From the NCBI GenBank assembly GCA_949317995.1, contig OX439038.1, forward strand, positions 60,098,813-60,162,812: a stretch of 64,000 bases of DNA. The letters are read 5' to 3'. Both the position numbers and the translations under genes were made by a program. Source of the DNA: Acholoe squamosa. Lineage: Eukaryota; Annelida; Polychaeta; Phyllodocida; Polynoidae. Below the pieces are notes generated by a model that did no database searches, had not been told where the DNA came from, and saw nothing but the letters and a program-made list of their open reading frames with translations. Each line of letters starts with the position of its first letter. Positions within the stretch are counted from its first letter, which is position 1. Positions 62,562 through 64,000 of this stretch are shown here, piece by piece.

Positions 62562-62580
62562 CATGACTTTGTTTATTCAT

Positions 62581-64000
62581 TCCATAGCATTCGGCCAATT
62601 GGTTAATATAAATGAAGTATAGTGGTCATTTATCAATGTTGTAGCACATCTTGATACTATATTCTTTTTCATCAATGTCTTATTAAAAGCAAGACATGCC
62701 CTATTGTGGAACAGTCATGTCTCATTTCTGAACATTCTGAGATTCATAAATATTTGGTCTCTGTAAAAAGAATTGTTTTTGGCTGAACATTATCCATTTC
62801 TCTAACCATTGCCCCTGATTCATCCACCACCACCAACCACATCGATAGACCATGTAGACCCTACCTACACACTAATCTACCCATTCATCCCTCACCCACC
62901 CCCACCCATCCCTCCCCACATACACCAACTCATTCCCCTTCTGCCCCATCGCGCCTGCTGTCGGGCTGTCCCGTCTCCAGTCGCCGTCTGCTCCCAGGGG
63001 TAATTGTTTTGGTCCCTGTGTTGTCCGCCACAATTCAGTCCGTGGAGGTACAAATCAGCCCCTGGAGGAGGGGCACCAAGGGCTGGTGCAGCGCGTGCAG
63101 CTGGGTGTAGAGTGGAGTGGGAATAGGGGCCATGGAGGTGGGTGGTGTTTGCAGAATATAAGGTCAAATTAGGGTAGCAGGAATGTGATGGTCCATTGCA
63201 AGAGACATCGACATTTTGGAAGACCCAGAGTGTTTAATGAAACTACCCAAGGTTATAAATCCCTTCTCACATCAGTGCTTATCTCATTCAAATCCCTCTC
63301 CATGATTCAGCAAATATATTTATGGATTGTAGATTATCATTAGTAGCTGATCAGAAATATTGTTGCAGGGTTTGATACATGATAACTAAGTAAGGGTTTA
63401 GTCAATTCCAAGGTAGTATGACATACTGTCAGAGCGCATGTGTTTTGATGGCTTGACTTATAAAAGTAAGCATTGAGAGTTTGGAATGGATAAAATTTAT
63501 TTATTTATTTATAAAGATTTCTTATTCTATCAACCATTCTATGCTTTTAAAATCTGGTGTGTGCTTGGGGTGGAGTGGGGATATTGGCACTTGATAGGTA
63601 TATACTACATACTTTCCACACCCCATGGCTTCAAGCTGTGGCTTCACCACTGGCTTCTCTAGTGTGTGTCCCTCCTCCAGGGACTGGGCGCTAATTCTCA
63701 CGGCCCGTGGGCGTCCTCCAGGGGAATAGCTGAGGCCACTGATTGCCATCATGTAAGCCTGGGCGCAGCAGCATGCCCCCAGGAACACTCCCCACCCCAC
63801 AAACCCACCTACACACCCCACACCCTCACCCTGTGGCCAAAACTACCAATGACCGCATCCACCCCTTCTATTTCTACACCAATACCATATGTCTGATCAG
63901 TATGCCACTCTCACAAATAACAGTTATTGATGCCTCCCTGTGCAGAATCACTGGTCCCAGGAGAGTAGATTCACCATGATTCGCACACATGCATTGAATT
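62581..64000. other. Non-coding stretch with CCA-rich and (ATTT)n low complexity
   Basis: A CAC/CCA-rich segment at about 62820-62950 generates long frames on both strands. A short ATTT-type repeat lies near 63495-63512. No gene was recognised. Confidence 0.45.

Noticed and set aside
1..64000. CRISPR arrays, prokaryotic operons, rRNA genes
   Set aside because: No regularly spaced direct repeats with unique spacers, no dense coding, and no conserved rRNA segments were seen; the tandem arrays here are contiguous minisatellites.

Overview
This window looks like gene-poor nuclear DNA of an animal, most likely a marine invertebrate. The only strong protein-coding signal is a metazoan-type membrane or secreted protein. 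The rest is AT-rich non-coding DNA with microsatellites, decayed minisatellites, MITE-like elements and isolated promoter-type motif clusters (ETS, NRF1, CRE, E-box, YY1-like). There are no operons, no ribosome binding sites and no dense coding. The species cannot be named from the sequence.

The one confident gene is on the minus strand at 55024-56202. It is an uninterrupted 392-codon frame encoding a signal peptide, two tandem copies of a cysteine-rich domain that matches the N-terminal ectodomain of TMEM145/GPR180 (GOST family) proteins, and a short C-terminal hydrophobic tail. The seven-transmembrane module that normally follows this domain is absent. The gene would therefore give a cell-surface (GPI or single-pass) or secreted double-ectodomain protein. 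CpG-rich DNA at 57.6-61 kb lies upstream of it and could hold its promoter.

Layout. 1-9 kb: AT-rich DNA, an ETS/NRF1 motif pair (361-385), a (TA)n tract, an 8-bp-TSD MITE (6348-6824), a CRE cluster (7533-7578) and a retroelement-like 3' tail (to 9266). 10-20 kb: a 616-bp MITE (family 1, copy 1), C-rich low-complexity DNA, a Penelope-like tail signature on the minus strand and a second MITE family (16813-17209). 20-30 kb: a 16-bp minisatellite, an ETS/NRF1 promoter candidate (about 21.6 kb), a palindrome nested in a repeat (22.9 kb), an inverted decayed satellite (23.5-24.1 kb), a 42-bp in-frame repeat (26 kb), MITE family 1 copy 2 and family 2 copy 2, and a decayed 1-kb tandem array. 30-40 kb: a CRE/nuclear-receptor motif cluster (30.2 kb), a (GA)n tract, a split minisatellite with GATA-type motifs, and a rich housekeeping-type promoter with a possible first coding exon (37.5-38.0 kb). 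41-52 kb: a 49-bp minisatellite, two more inverted-repeat elements (44.6 and 45.3 kb), a possible exon at 50.3 kb and paired CTCF-like motifs at 51.0 kb. 54-64 kb: the TMEM145-like gene, the CpG-rich block, and a possible plus-strand terminal exon with a poly(A) signal at 62.5 kb.

Other open frames in the window are short or low-complexity and are not called as genes. Several exon calls rest only on splice-like signals and are marked as low confidence.
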